Of a DNA stretch of 64,000 nucleotides, positions 51,222 to 61,034 are shown one piece after another. The position numbers were made by a program, and so were the translations under genes. The notes beneath the pieces were generated by a model that did no database searches, had not been told where the DNA came from, and saw only the letters and a list, made by a program, of their open reading frames with translations. The stretch is from Clostridiales bacterium. Its GTDB lineage: Bacteria; Bacillota; Clostridia; Oscillospirales; Acutalibacteraceae. Within the stretch, counting starts at the first letter, position 1. Each line of letters starts with the position of its first letter. The DNA lies in the NCBI GenBank assembly GCA_021199275.1, contig JAJQIJ010000003.1, forward strand, positions 1-64,000, in the 5' to 3' direction.

Positions 51222-53453
51222 TTATGATATTGTGTTTGAATTTAAATCTATTGAAATCAAAACCTGTTTATATTTTTTGCTTTTTTCTGTTTGAGCCGCA
51301 GCCGCCGAAAGCATTTTGCGCAGGCGGGGCGAATTTTTGCATTTTATTGCAAGGCGATACCTGTAAGTGTTGTTAATTTTTCCTATTTTCGCCTTTCCGG
51401 GGCCCAATATTATTATTTTTTCGCCGCTGTATTCCGTTTTATTTAAACGCACTAAATTTTCAAAAAATTCACCGGCACAAAGCGCGGCGGCATTTTCATT
51501 TTCGCCGGTAAAAAACACACTGTATATGTCGCAAAAAGGCGGGTAAACCATAAGCCGCCTGAGCTCTATTTCGTTTTTATAAAACGCCTTGAAATCCTGG
51601 CTTGACGAATATTCAATTACCTCATTATAAGGATTTACGCTTTGAATAACCGCCTTGCCCGGAATACTGCGCCTGCCTGCCCTGCCCACAAGCTGTGTAA
51701 TTAAGTCAAAAGACCTTTCGGCTGCTTTGTAGCTTTCGTCATAAAGAAAATTGTCTGCATTGACAACGCACACCAGCGTTACATTAGGAAAGTCAAGCCC
51801 CTTGGCAATCATCTGCGTGCCCACTAATATATCATATTCGCCTGCGGCAAACGCGTCAAACAGCTTTTGGTGGGCAAATTTGCCGGACACGCTGTCTGAG
51901 TCCATTCTCAGCACGCGAGCGCCAGGAAATTTAGCGGCGATTTCCTCTTCAATTTTCTGCGTGCCGTAACCGCTGTAGCGAACGCTTTTTTCGCCGCATT
52001 CGGGGCAAACGCAGTCAAGCGATTTGGTAAAACCGCAATAATGGCACATAAGCTTACCCACATTAGAATGGTAAGTCAGGCTGATACTGCAATTGGGGCA
52101 GGTTATGACATGCCCGCATTCATTGCAAGCTATAAATGTGTTATAGCCGCGCCTGTTTATAAGCAGAATTGCCTGCTTTTTGTTTTCAAGATTTTCTGCA
52201 AGCAGCTCTTCAAGCTTTGCTGAAATTGCGCTTTTGTTGCCGCGGCGCATTTCTTCTTTCATGTCAACCGTTATGACCTGGGGCAAAACAGAGTCGCCAT
52301 AACGCTCTGTAAGTTCACTTAACACATATTTTCCGCACAAAGCCTGGCTATAGCTTTCAATGCTGGGGGTGGCGGAAACAAGCAGCAGCAGTGCGCCGTT
52401 ATATTTTGCCCTGAAATTTGCAATGTCACGTGCGTCATATTTAGGCGTGTGTTCACTTTTGTAAGCGCCTTCCTGTTCTTCATCAATAATAATCAGCTGT
52501 AAATTTTTCAGCGGCGCAAACACGGCGCTTCTTGTGCCAACCACTATTTTTGCCCGGCCTTCAAGCGCGCGTTTATATTCATCGTTCATTTCGCCCATTG
52601 AAAGCGAGCTGTGCATCACCGCCACCACATTGCCATATCTTTTATAAAATATTGCAAGAGTTTGCGGCGTAAGAGATATTTCAGGCACTAAAACTATAAC
52701 GTCCCCACCGCGGTCAATAACGTCGTCAATCAACTTTATATAAACCTGAGTTTTGCCAGAGCCGGTAACGCCGTATAAAAGCCCTGTTTTGCTTTCGTGA
52801 GAATCAATGATTTTTTTGTAAGTAAGATATGCTTTTTTTTGCCTGTCTGACAGCCTGATTTCCTGCCTTTGTGAAACTTCTGCTGCATCGTTGTAAGGCA
52901 GGCGCCATATTTTTCTGTCAAACCGTTCCAAAACGCCGTATTTTACAAGATTTGCCACAACGGTTTTTCCCACAGAGCAAAATTCACAAACTTCGCTTAC
53001 GTCTGCAGTGCCGACGTCAAACATCAGCTCAACCACCATGCGCTGCTTCGGCGTAAGGTGCGGCAGACTTTCCCTGTTTTCCACAGCCAGGCGAAGTGCA
53101 GCCGTGCTTTTATCTTTGATTTTGCCCGTGCCCTTAGGCATCATTAAACGCAGGCAGTCATAAGTGCTGCAAAAACAGCGTTCCTTAAGCCAAAGCGCCA
53201 GCTTTACGGCTTCGCCGCTCAATGCCGGCAAAGAATTGTCAACACCGGCAATTTCTTTCAAATTTGTATTTATGGCTTCAAACAGCTTTACAATTATGCC
53301 GCTGCGAATTACATTGCCGCGCCCAAACGGAATTTTAACAGCCGCGCCTAAAATTGCACTGGCTTTCAAAGAGTCCGGCACATAGTAATCATAGTCGCAC
53401 CCTGCGCTGAAAAAAGTGTTTTCAACTGCAACAGTGGCAATAAGGCGCGTCAT
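51222..53453 (-). CDS. priA: Primosomal replication-restart helicase PriA
   Basis: 743 residues. N-terminal DNA-binding domain (about 1-105), winged helix, helicase domain with Walker A GVTGSGKTQ and motif II IIIDEEQEGAYKSE, then the cysteine-rich zinc region (CNECGHVITCPNC ... CHYCG ... CPECG) and helicase C-domain with VGTQMIAKGLDF and QLVGRAGRR. Motif II reads DEEQ where many PriA proteins read DEEH. It reloads the replisome at stalled forks. Its ATG shares a base with the rpoZ stop. Confidence 0.96.
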   Translation of the reverse strand: MTRLIATVAVENTFFSAGCDYDYYVPDSLKASAILGAAVKIPFGRGNVIRSGIIVKLFEAINTNLKEIAGVDNSLPALSGEAVKLALWLKERCFCSTYDCLRLMMPKGTGKIKDKSTAALRLAVENRESLPHLTPKQRMVVELMFDVGTADVSEVCEFCSVGKTVVANLVKYGVLERFDRKIWRLPYNDAAEVSQRQEIRLSDRQKKAYLTYKKIIDSHESKTGLLYGVTGSGKTQVYIKLIDDVIDRGGDVIVLVPEISLTPQTLAIFYKRYGNVVAVMHSSLSMGEMNDEYKRALEGRAKIVVGTRSAVFAPLKNLQLIIIDEEQEGAYKSEHTPKYDARDIANFRAKYNGALLLLVSATPSIESYSQALCGKYVLSELTERYGDSVLPQVITVDMKEEMRRGNKSAISAKLEELLAENLENKKQAILLINRRGYNTFIACNECGHVITCPNCSISLTYHSNVGKLMCHYCGFTKSLDCVCPECGEKSVRYSGYGTQKIEEEIAAKFPGARVLRMDSDSVSGKFAHQKLFDAFAAGEYDILVGTQMIAKGLDFPNVTLVCVVNADNFLYDESYKAAERSFDLITQLVGRAGRRSIPGKAVIQSVNPYNEVIEYSSSQDFKAFYKNEIELRRLMVYPPFCDIYSVFFTGENENAAALCAGEFFENLVRLNKTEYSGEKIIILGPGKAKIGKINNTYRYRLAIKCKNSPRLRKMLSAAAAQTEKSKKYKQVLISIDLNSNTIS

Positions 53454-53665
53454 TATATGTCTGACTTGAGCCTGTCCGGCTCTTCTATGACATATTTGCC
53501 GTCTGCAATGTCTTCAATTGCAAGAGACACGCATTTTTCGTCAAGGCTGATTTCTTTTTCCTTGGCGTCGTCAAGTATCTGGCGCGCCCTTTTGGCCGTG
53601 GCGGTAACTAAGCTGTAACGGCTGTTGCAATTTGTTAAAAGCTTTTTAATATCAGGATTAAACAT
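53453..53665 (-). CDS. rpoZ: RNA polymerase omega subunit
   Basis: 70 residues from ATG 53665, with AAAGG 10 nt upstream. SRYSLVTATAKRARQILDD is the family core. It helps fold and recruit beta-prime. Between gmk and priA as in B. subtilis; coaBC, normally between rpoZ and priA there, is missing. Confidence 0.92.
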   Translation of the reverse strand: MFNPDIKKLLTNCNSRYSLVTATAKRARQILDDAKEKEISLDEKCVSLAIEDIADGKYVIEEPDRLKSDI

Positions 53666-53734
53666 AATAACATAACCTTTCATTTTTGTTATTTAATTGC
53701 CCGCATATGGGGGCAACGGAATTTTTGAAATTTT

Positions 53735-54316
53735 TTATTTGTTTCTTGCGGCAAGTTCGTTGTCTAAAATTTCATTTAACTCTTTTACCGCTTTTTCAAG
53801 CTCATTGTTTTCTATAACATATTTATAGCCCTTGGTGCATTTTATTTCCTCTTTCGCAATTTCCATGCGGCTGCTAATTGTTTGAGCGCTGTCTTTATTG
53901 CGCTTTTCAAGGCGGCTTTTCAGAATTTCTATAGACGGCGGCATTAAAAACACCGAAACGCAGCCCGGCACTTTTTTCATGACGCTTTCTGCGCCGCGCA
54001 CCTCTATAATTAAAAAGCAGATTTTACCCTGCCCTGTAATTCTGTTGATTTCCGAAATAGGCGTGCCGTAATATGATTTGTCATATTTGACATATTCAAG
54101 CAGCTCGCCGCTTTTAATCATGTCTTTAAACTGGGCTTCTGTTTTGAAATAATAATGCTGCCCGTCAATTTCACCTGCGCGAGGCGTGCGTGTGGTGGCG
54201 GATACTGACGAACACACGTCTGCCCTGGTCTTTTTAAGTTCTTTAAAAACCGTGTCTTTACCGCAGCCGCTCGGGGCGGACAAAATAACCAGCATACCCT
54301 TTTTAATCTTCTTCAC
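53735..54316 (-). CDS. gmk: Guanylate kinase
   Basis: Either 193 residues from GTG 54316 or 186 from ATG 54295; I use the GTG, which has GGGAGG directly upstream, though its spacing is tight. P-loop LSAPSGCGKDTV, SVSATTRTPRAGEIDGQHYY and EYVKYDKSYYGTP are diagnostic. It phosphorylates GMP to GDP. The 5' end overlaps remA by 14 bp. Confidence 0.93.
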   Translation of the reverse strand: MKKIKKGMLVILSAPSGCGKDTVFKELKKTRADVCSSVSATTRTPRAGEIDGQHYYFKTEAQFKDMIKSGELLEYVKYDKSYYGTPISEINRITGQGKICFLIIEVRGAESVMKKVPGCVSVFLMPPSIEILKSRLEKRNKDSAQTISSRMEIAKEEIKCTKGYKYVIENNELEKAVKELNEILDNELAARNK

Positions 54317-54551
54317 CCTCCCTGTTGAATTTTTCTGCAATTTGCTTTAAATCCATATACGAAAGCACAACATTGTCCGTGTCCGTAATAATTACGCTCA
54401 TGGTTTTTCTGCCGTGCGTTGCGTCAATAAGCACGTCTTTCGCCTTTGCAAGCGAAACTATACGCTTGGCGGGCGCCGAATCCGGGCTGATTATTGAAAC
54501 CACCCTGTCTGCATTTATAAGATTGCCGAAGCCTATGTTGACTAATTTCAT
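54303..54551 (-). CDS. remA: RemA-family (DUF370) DNA-binding regulator
   Basis: 82 residues: MKLVNIGFGNLINADRVVSI, AKDVLIDATHGRKTMSVIIT. In B. subtilis RemA is a ring-shaped DNA-binding activator of biofilm matrix genes and lies between yloC and gmk, as here. In this organism its targets are unknown. Confidence 0.93.
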   Translation of the reverse strand: MKLVNIGFGNLINADRVVSIISPDSAPAKRIVSLAKAKDVLIDATHGRKTMSVIITDTDNVVLSYMDLKQIAEKFNREGEED

Positions 54552-54656
54552 AACATTCCGCCTTTAATAAATTACCGAATGAGTTATTCGGCTTTTTCAA
54601 TAAGGGCTTGCGCGTAATCGGCGCCAAACGGCAACATGCGCTGCCTTGGCCGGCGT

Positions 54657-55538
54657 TTATTCAACGTTTTGAATCTGCTCTCTTATCTTTTCAATTTCGC
54701 ATTTCATGTCAAGCACCTTGCCTGTCATTTCAAAATCGCTGACCTTGGAACCTATTGTGTTGGCTTCACGGTTGATTTCCTGAAGCAAAAAGTCCATTTT
54801 TTTGCCCACGGCATTTTCACGCCCGTTTACAAAATCACGCAGCTGCATAATGTGCGATTTTAACCTTACCGTTTCTTCGTCTACCGCGGTTTTGTCTGCA
54901 AATATGGCGGCTTCCTGTAAAAGGCGGGTTTCGTCAGGCTCGTGCCCGTCAAGCAATTCTTTTATTTTTTCAATAAGCTTTTGATTATATTCTTTTACAA
55001 CTTCGGGCGAACGCTGTTCAATATATGAAACGCTTTCAAGTATCAGTTCGGCCTTTTCAAGCACGTCTGCGGCTAACCTTTCGCCTTCCGCTTCGCGCAT
55101 GCGGCAAAACTTTTCAAGCGCTTCAGCAGCGGTCTGCATTACGGCGGCGCTTAGCTTTTCTTCGTCAATTTCAGCCTTTTTAAGAGTCAGCACTTCCGGC
55201 ATCAGCAGCACAGAGCGCGCGCTCACGTCGTTTATAACGCCATATTTTTCGGAAACGGCCTTAAACGCGTCAACATAAGCCGAAGCTATGCCTTCGTTTA
55301 TAAGCACCTGGGCAGAATCTGCCTGCAAAAGTGAAATCGAAAGCAGGCATTCAACCTTGCCGCGAGATATGTATTTGCCGGCAAGCGTCTTGAGTTTGTC
55401 CTGCAAAAATGAATATTGGCGCGAACATTTGCAGTTAAATTCAAAATACCTGTGATTTACGGACTTGAATTCAATATTTATCAGAAATTCGTCTGTCTGG
55501 GCTTCGGCTCTTCCGAAGCCTGTCATTGACCTAAACAA
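54657..55538 (-). CDS. yicC: YicC/YloC-family endoribonuclease
   Basis: 293 residues starting with TTG 55538; GGTGG lies upstream and the product (M)FRSMTGFGRAEAQTDEF matches the family start. The C-terminal DUF1732 region reads MDFLLQEINREANTIGSKVS. Members cleave RNA and are linked to small-RNA decay. First gene of the long operon that ends at spoVM. Confidence 0.93.
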   Translation of the reverse strand: MFRSMTGFGRAEAQTDEFLINIEFKSVNHRYFEFNCKCSRQYSFLQDKLKTLAGKYISRGKVECLLSISLLQADSAQVLINEGIASAYVDAFKAVSEKYGVINDVSARSVLLMPEVLTLKKAEIDEEKLSAAVMQTAAEALEKFCRMREAEGERLAADVLEKAELILESVSYIEQRSPEVVKEYNQKLIEKIKELLDGHEPDETRLLQEAAIFADKTAVDEETVRLKSHIMQLRDFVNGRENAVGKKMDFLLQEINREANTIGSKVSDFEMTGKVLDMKCEIEKIREQIQNVE

Positions 55539-55574
55539 TTATAACACCACCAAAGTCTGTATTTATTGATAAAA

Positions 55575-55603
55575 ATTGTATATTATATGCCTTGCACAGT
55601 CAA
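55575..55603 (-). promoter_or_regulatory. Promoter of the yicC-to-spoVM operon
   Basis: Minus-strand TTGACT (55603-55598), 17 bp, TACAAT (55580-55575), about 35 bp before the yicC start. Internal sporulation promoters ahead of spoVM are likely but were not identified. Confidence 0.65.
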
Positions 55604-55654
55604 TGCTTTGTTAATATTTTATTTACAATTTTAATATTTTTTTTACATTTTTTG

Positions 55655-56656
55655 TCAATCTGCATTTTGCTCGTAAAGTTCGGCTATCAGCTGCGCCTTG
55701 TCCTTTACCATGTCGGCAAGAGACTGCGGCTCCAAAACCTTTATCCCATTGCCGTATTGCATTAACCAGCTCACCAGCCCGTCGCTTACGGCGGCGTTTA
55801 CCTGCGTTTCAAAATGTTCAAAATCCACTGCGCTGAGCGGAATTTTGGCGCCGAATCTGTCCATAATTTCCTCTTGCAAATCAAAGCTGCAAAGCAGCTT
55901 GACTGTTGCGCTTTCCCCGCTGAACATGTTGAACACTTTTGAAGCATAGTCAGCAACGTCAAATTCTTTTTCGTATTCGCTTACATCTTTAACCTTTCTT
56001 GCTTTTAACGCCGTTATTTGAATATTTCTTATTCTGTCTATGCGCAAATTCATTAGGTTGTCATATTTTTCATTATTGCACACCAAATAATAGTGGTCTG
56101 CATTCCAAATGAGCGCATATGGCGACACCTTAAAGGTTTTTTGAGTATAAGACTTTTTATTTTTTTTATCTATATTTCTGCGCCTATATGTAAATTTTAC
56201 TTTTTTCTTTTTTAATATAGCTGCGTCAAGAATATCTATTGTTTTATAAATTTCTTCATTATCGCATTTATTTTGAGCGTCATGGAACACCTGGGGGCGC
56301 ATTGCTTTAGCCTGCGCGCGTGAAAGCATGCCCTCAAGCTTTTCCACAAGGCGCTTGGTTTTTGCCGGCGTTATGAAACCCGCGGAATTCACAGCGTCAA
56401 TAAGCAGGCGCACTTCCGGCACGTCAAGCTTTCTTGACGCTATATAATAACCTGCGCTGCGCCCTTGCTTCGCGCCAATGTCAACGCCTGCCTCTTTAAG
56501 CGCGCTGATGTCGGCATAGACACTTTTTCTTTCGCTTTTAATGCCCTTTTCGGCAAGCATTTGCATCATTTGTCTGGTTGTAAGCGGGTGTTCGCTGTCT
56601 GAATATTCATCAAGCATTTTGTAAATATAAAGTGTTTTCAGTTTCGATTGTTGCAT
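55655..56656 (-). CDS. WYL-domain HTH transcriptional regulator
   Basis: 333 residues from ATG 56656 (AAAGGA upstream). N-terminal winged HTH (about 1-65: TTRQMMQMLAEKGIKSERKS then VYADISALKEAGV) and a WYL domain (about 140-225; SPYALIWNADHYYLVCNNEK, with R-x-DRIRN) followed by a WCX-like C-domain. WYL proteins respond to nucleic-acid or nucleotide ligands and often regulate DNA-damage or defence genes, but no defence genes are adjacent here. Confidence 0.9.
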   Translation of the reverse strand: MQQSKLKTLYIYKMLDEYSDSEHPLTTRQMMQMLAEKGIKSERKSVYADISALKEAGVDIGAKQGRSAGYYIASRKLDVPEVRLLIDAVNSAGFITPAKTKRLVEKLEGMLSRAQAKAMRPQVFHDAQNKCDNEEIYKTIDILDAAILKKKKVKFTYRRRNIDKKNKKSYTQKTFKVSPYALIWNADHYYLVCNNEKYDNLMNLRIDRIRNIQITALKARKVKDVSEYEKEFDVADYASKVFNMFSGESATVKLLCSFDLQEEIMDRFGAKIPLSAVDFEHFETQVNAAVSDGLVSWLMQYGNGIKVLEPQSLADMVKDKAQLIAELYEQNAD

Positions 56657-56835
56657 AATGTAAAGTCCTTTCATGCAATAAAATTGTGCCCGTTGTCAAA
56701 CATGGAAACGCCGGCAAAGCTGCCACGGCTGAAAATGCACCCACTTATGAGCCGGCGGCATTTCCCCGTAAGCTGTTTTTTGCACGTCTGAATGCGCTGC
56801 AAGGGCAGCATAACGCACACATTGTTTTTATTGTA

Positions 56836-58311
56836 TCAAAGATTATCTAATTTTTCAACCACTGAACGAAAAATCGGACAGCAGTCTGCCGCGCCGCTGG
56901 TGCCGTCTTCGGTAAGCACCACTATTGCATACTGCGCTTTGTCATATGGGTAAAACCCGGCAAACCAGGTGTTCAGCCGTTCTTTACCGTTAGTGTAAAT
57001 TCCGCTTTGAGCCGTTGAAGTTTTGCCCGCGCTTTCACCGTTATAGTCTGCTGATTGCCCTGTGCCGTTTGTAACAACGTAACGCATATATTCACGCAGA
57101 GTTTCAGCTGTGTCTTCGCTCATAATTCTGTAGGAATTTGTTTTTCGCCTGTCTGCGCTGCCGTCTGCCTCCACGTCTGCCAAGATGAGCTGCGGCTCAT
57201 AATAAACCCCGCCGTTTGCCACAGCCGCCACAAATGCGGCAAATGCAAGGGGCGTTGCCGTAAGACTGCCCTGCCCAAAGCCCAAAAGCGCCAGCTGCCC
57301 CTTTGATGACAGAACGGAAAGTGACGGCAGATTGCCGTTTGAAATTTCCCAGCCGCTGTCAAGAGTTGTGCTGCCGCCAAAGCCGAAACGCTCAGCCGCT
57401 TCATGCACAACATCTGCACCGAGAAAAAGCGCAAGATTAACAAAATAGCAGTTGCAGGAATTTGCAAGCGCCGTTTTCATGTTTTGGTTTAAATGTGACT
57501 TTTCATTTTGGCATGAAAACGTGGTGTCGCCAACGGTAATGCTGCCGGTGCAGGTGTAATTCAGGTTAATTGAATTTTCTATGGCGGCGGCAGCAACCAC
57601 CAACTTGAACACAGAGCCCACAGCATAGCTGCAAAGCGCCCGGCAAAGATAGTCCTGCGGCGCGCTGTAATATGCAAGTATACCGCCGCTGTCAACGTCA
57701 AGCACAACGGCGGCGCCTGTTTCCATGCCGGTGCAAGCTTCTGCAAGAATTGCATTTATTTCGCTGTCTACAGTCAGCTGCAAGCCCTCTGCCGTGTCAT
57801 AGTTGTCGTCTGTCACTTCGCCGGAGTCGCCTTCTAAAAGCCTGCCCTTTGCATTAATGCTGAAATTAATCTTTTTTTCACCCACGCTTTCGCCGTAAAG
57901 GCTTTCAAGCTTATTTATTATCACGTCGTTTGATTCGCCCTGCTTGGTAACTTCAAAAATCTGAATATATTCGCATTCGGCATATTCCCCTATTTCGCGA
58001 ATCACCGGATAACCCTCTTCAAGCTCTTTCTTTATTTCCTGCACTTCAGCTGAATCAAAAAGTGCGCTCAGCTCTGAAAGGCATTTTTCATTTGGGCGAA
58101 TAACTGCCATATATGAAACCACATCATTGTTTAGCTTTACAAAATTTTTGTCATAAATAGTGGCGTATTTTTTGCTGATTGTAAGGGCGTAGCTGTTGTA
58201 ATAGGACGAAACCGTGTAATCGCCGCTGAAAATAATATAACCCACCCTGCCTATGCAGGCGCAAAACAAAAACAAAAAGCAGAATAAAATGGCCGCAACT
58301 CTTTTTTTCAT
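56836..58311 (-). CDS. Class B penicillin-binding protein (transpeptidase)
   Basis: 491 residues. N-terminal membrane helix (about 5-28), a dimer/pedestal region, and a transpeptidase domain with Ser233-V-F-Lys236, Ser285-C-Asn287 and Lys430-T-Ser432. It cross-links peptidoglycan. It is shorter than most FtsI/SpoVD proteins and has no PASTA domains; it resembles the PbpA-type proteins that pair with SEDS polymerases in Clostridia. No SEDS gene is adjacent in the window. Confidence 0.9.
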   Translation of the reverse strand: MKKRVAAILFCFLFLFCACIGRVGYIIFSGDYTVSSYYNSYALTISKKYATIYDKNFVKLNNDVVSYMAVIRPNEKCLSELSALFDSAEVQEIKKELEEGYPVIREIGEYAECEYIQIFEVTKQGESNDVIINKLESLYGESVGEKKINFSINAKGRLLEGDSGEVTDDNYDTAEGLQLTVDSEINAILAEACTGMETGAAVVLDVDSGGILAYYSAPQDYLCRALCSYAVGSVFKLVVAAAAIENSINLNYTCTGSITVGDTTFSCQNEKSHLNQNMKTALANSCNCYFVNLALFLGADVVHEAAERFGFGGSTTLDSGWEISNGNLPSLSVLSSKGQLALLGFGQGSLTATPLAFAAFVAAVANGGVYYEPQLILADVEADGSADRRKTNSYRIMSEDTAETLREYMRYVVTNGTGQSADYNGESAGKTSTAQSGIYTNGKERLNTWFAGFYPYDKAQYAIVVLTEDGTSGAADCCPIFRSVVEKLDNL

Positions 58312-58370
58312 GTTATATTTTCAAACCCTTTCCTGCCAATGCTCTGAGCGTTGGCTTGCCCTTAAAAAAT

Positions 58371-58409
58371 AAAAACGCCCCTGCATATTGTTTGCAGGAG
58401 CGCTTTTTT
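58371..58409 (-). terminator. Terminator of the mltG-U32 unit
   Basis: On the minus strand AGCGCTCCTGCA pairs (one bulge) with TGCAGGGGCG, followed by TTTTTATTTTTT, directly after the U32 gene stop. Confidence 0.75.
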
Positions 58410-59632
58410 TAATCTGTTTTTTTTCTGAAAATAGCATATTCGCCCGGCGGGGTTTCACACAAAAACGAATAATGGGCTGTTGCTATATTCGCTGCCGTGC
58501 TTTTTTCGCCGCTGTCTTCATTATAAAGTTCCCTGACTGTAAGTGTGCGCGGGCGGCGGAAAGGCTCTATAATTTCAAGTTCATCGCCTTCAAAAAACCT
58601 GTTGCGTTGTTTAACGGTTACCCTGCCGTTTTCATGCGCAGCATAAAGCGCAGACACTTCCCAGTCACGCAAATAGCCGCCGCTGTCAAGCGACTGCGCG
58701 TTTTTCATTTTGCCGAAATAAAAGCCGGTTGAATATTCACGGTGGCTGATTTTATAAACCTCTTCTGCTATCCAGCCGGGCAGCTTAAAGTCAGGCGAAG
58801 GGGCTTTTTCATATGCGTCAATTGCAGCGCGGTAAGCGTTTGTTACCGCAGCGGTGTAATATTCGCTTTTTGCCCTGCCCTCTATTTTAAAAGAATCTAT
58901 TCCGGCAGCGGCAAGTTCCGGCATATGCTCAATCATGCATAAATCGCGCGAATTAAAAATATAGCTGCCGTCTTCGTCTTCGTCTATAGGGAAATATTCG
59001 CCCGGGCGCGTTTCTTCCACCAAATGATATTTCCAGCGGCATGGTTGGGCGCAACAGCCCCTATTGGCGTCACGCCCGGCCATATAGTCAGACAAAATGC
59101 AGCGCCCGCTGAAGCTCATGCACATAGCGCCATGAACAAATGTTTCAATTTCAAGCGCGGGGTCTGTTTTATCTCTTATTACCTTTATTTCGTCAAGGCT
59201 AAGCTCGCGCGCCAAAACAACGCGCTTGGCGCCCATGTCAAAATAAGCTCTTGCGCTTTGGTAATTGACAATTCCGGCCTGTGTTGAAATGTGCACATCA
59301 ACACCCGGCGCATATTTTTTTGCCATGCTTAAAACGCCCATGTCTGCTATTATAAAAGCGTCAACGCCGGCTTTTTGCGCGTTTTCAAGAAACTGCGGCA
59401 GGCGCTCTGCTTCATTGCTGCGCGGCAGCGTATTGCAGGCAAGGTAAATTTTTTTACCCGCCGCGTGCACAATGGCGCAGGCGTCTTTTAGGGCAGGTAA
59501 ATCAAAATTTGCGGGGTTTTGGCGCATAGAAAATTCACGCCCGCCCACATACACCGCGCCGGCTCCGTATGCAAGGGCATATTTAAGCCTTTCCATGTCG
59601 CCCGCCGGCGACAAAAGTTCAATATTTTTCAT
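58409..59632 (-). CDS. Peptidase U32 family protein (TrhP-like)
   Basis: 407 residues: ELLSPAGDMERLKYALAYGA at the start, the U32 signature ETFVHGAMCMSFSGRCILSD, a C-x-x-x-C pair in GCCAQPCRW and a C-terminal beta domain (about 330-407). Members once called collagenases are now known to work in tRNA hydroxylation (TrhP in E. coli, YrrN/YrrO in B. subtilis) or ubiquinone synthesis. It directly follows mltG, matching the yrrL...yrrO neighbourhood, so a tRNA-hydroxylation role is the best guess. Confidence 0.88.
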   Translation of the reverse strand: MKNIELLSPAGDMERLKYALAYGAGAVYVGGREFSMRQNPANFDLPALKDACAIVHAAGKKIYLACNTLPRSNEAERLPQFLENAQKAGVDAFIIADMGVLSMAKKYAPGVDVHISTQAGIVNYQSARAYFDMGAKRVVLARELSLDEIKVIRDKTDPALEIETFVHGAMCMSFSGRCILSDYMAGRDANRGCCAQPCRWKYHLVEETRPGEYFPIDEDEDGSYIFNSRDLCMIEHMPELAAAGIDSFKIEGRAKSEYYTAAVTNAYRAAIDAYEKAPSPDFKLPGWIAEEVYKISHREYSTGFYFGKMKNAQSLDSGGYLRDWEVSALYAAHENGRVTVKQRNRFFEGDELEIIEPFRRPRTLTVRELYNEDSGEKSTAANIATAHYSFLCETPPGEYAIFRKKTD

Positions 59633-59654
59633 ATAAAATACAGCCTTGATATTT

Positions 59655-60938
59655 TTAGTAGCTCAGATACGGCGCATAAGTCGCAATCAAAGATTTAAAT
59701 TCCGAATAGGTAGACGCCGTGTACAGCTTGCCGCTTGCGTCGTGGAAGAAATAGTAATAATCTGTATCTTCAGGGTAAAGCGCGGCTTCAATAGCGTCAA
59801 GCCCGGGGTTGCATATGGGCCCTTCCGGCAGGCCGACAACTGTTGAATTTGAATTTGTGTTATAGTAAGTCAGGTAATATTCAGATGTGTGCTGAGATGT
59901 TGAAGACAGCGCAGGCTCAACATCGTTATTTATATAGTCAGACGTTGACTGGCAGCCGAGAGACGGGTAATTTGCCCGGTCATTAAGGCGGTTTTCAATT
60001 ACAGACGCTATGGTGGCCATTTGCTCTGTTGAGCCGGCTTCCGCCTGAATTATAGAGGCAATGGTAATTATTTCATACATTGAATAGCCCATCTCTTCCG
60101 CCCTTTCCCTGTATTCTTCTGTAATTTTAGATTCCAGATTTTGCAGGAATTTTGAAATTGTGCCCGACGCGCTCATGCCGACATAAAATTCATAAGTGTC
60201 CGGGAATAAAAATCCCTCTAACCTGTAAGGCACGGTTTCCTTGGCTTCCAAATCAGCAACCAATGAATATGAAAACTGCGTTGATTCTATAACCGCAAGC
60301 AAAGACGCTTTGTCGCACACTTCGTTTGCAACAAGCAGTTCTATTATGTCAGGCACCGTTTTCCCTTCGGCAATTGTTATTGTAACGGTTTCAGTGGTTT
60401 CCTGTTCACCGCACATTGTGTTTAGCATGCCCTCAAGCCCCATTTTGCCGTAAAGGTAATAAACGCCGGCAAGGTAAGGCCCGTCAATGGGCGCGTCGCT
60501 CAAAAGCACCTTTTCAACAGACGCAAAGAGCTTGCAGAAATTAGGGCAATTAATCAGCCCGTAATCATAAAGCAAATCAATGGCGTCTGACGTGCTTTCT
60601 ATGTCTTCCGTGTAATTTACCGTGACTGAAGATTTTGATTTTGTTATGCCCAAAATATCATTAAGGCAGAAAACGGCATATATTGACAAAACCATTGAAA
60701 TGGCAATTACAATTATAAAAAATAAATATGTTGAAACAACGCCTGACTTTTTAACAAGCTTTTTCTTTTCGGCTGCAACTGCACCGTCAGCTGCCGCCTG
60801 CGCGTTTTTTTTCTTTTTGCTTTCCCTTATTTCCTTGGCAAAATCTTCTTCCGCAAAATAAATGTCTTTCGCGCCAAGGTCTGAATCGGTTGGGTTTGTG
60901 CCGGATTCAAAGCTTTTGTAATTTCTGTTGTCTTCCAT
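59655..60938 (-). CDS. mltG: Endolytic murein transglycosylase MltG
   Basis: 427 residues. A cytoplasmic acidic/basic stretch of about 65 residues, one helix (about 68-92), then a LysM-like part and the YceG domain with the catalytic Glu in SIIQAEAGSTEQMATIASVI and the end motif LPEGPICNPGLDAIEAALYP. It cuts nascent glycan strands and sets their length. Confidence 0.95.
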   Translation of the reverse strand: MEDNRNYKSFESGTNPTDSDLGAKDIYFAEEDFAKEIRESKKKKNAQAAADGAVAAEKKKLVKKSGVVSTYLFFIIVIAISMVLSIYAVFCLNDILGITKSKSSVTVNYTEDIESTSDAIDLLYDYGLINCPNFCKLFASVEKVLLSDAPIDGPYLAGVYYLYGKMGLEGMLNTMCGEQETTETVTITIAEGKTVPDIIELLVANEVCDKASLLAVIESTQFSYSLVADLEAKETVPYRLEGFLFPDTYEFYVGMSASGTISKFLQNLESKITEEYRERAEEMGYSMYEIITIASIIQAEAGSTEQMATIASVIENRLNDRANYPSLGCQSTSDYINNDVEPALSSTSQHTSEYYLTYYNTNSNSTVVGLPEGPICNPGLDAIEAALYPEDTDYYYFFHDASGKLYTASTYSEFKSLIATYAPYLSY

Positions 60939-61034
60939 ATTTTCACTGCCTTTCCCGAAAACTGATATTAATAAGAGCTAAAAGTCAGCGCCAAGCTTCA
61001 GCCGGCGGCGCAGCTGTGTTTTCGTTCAATTAAG

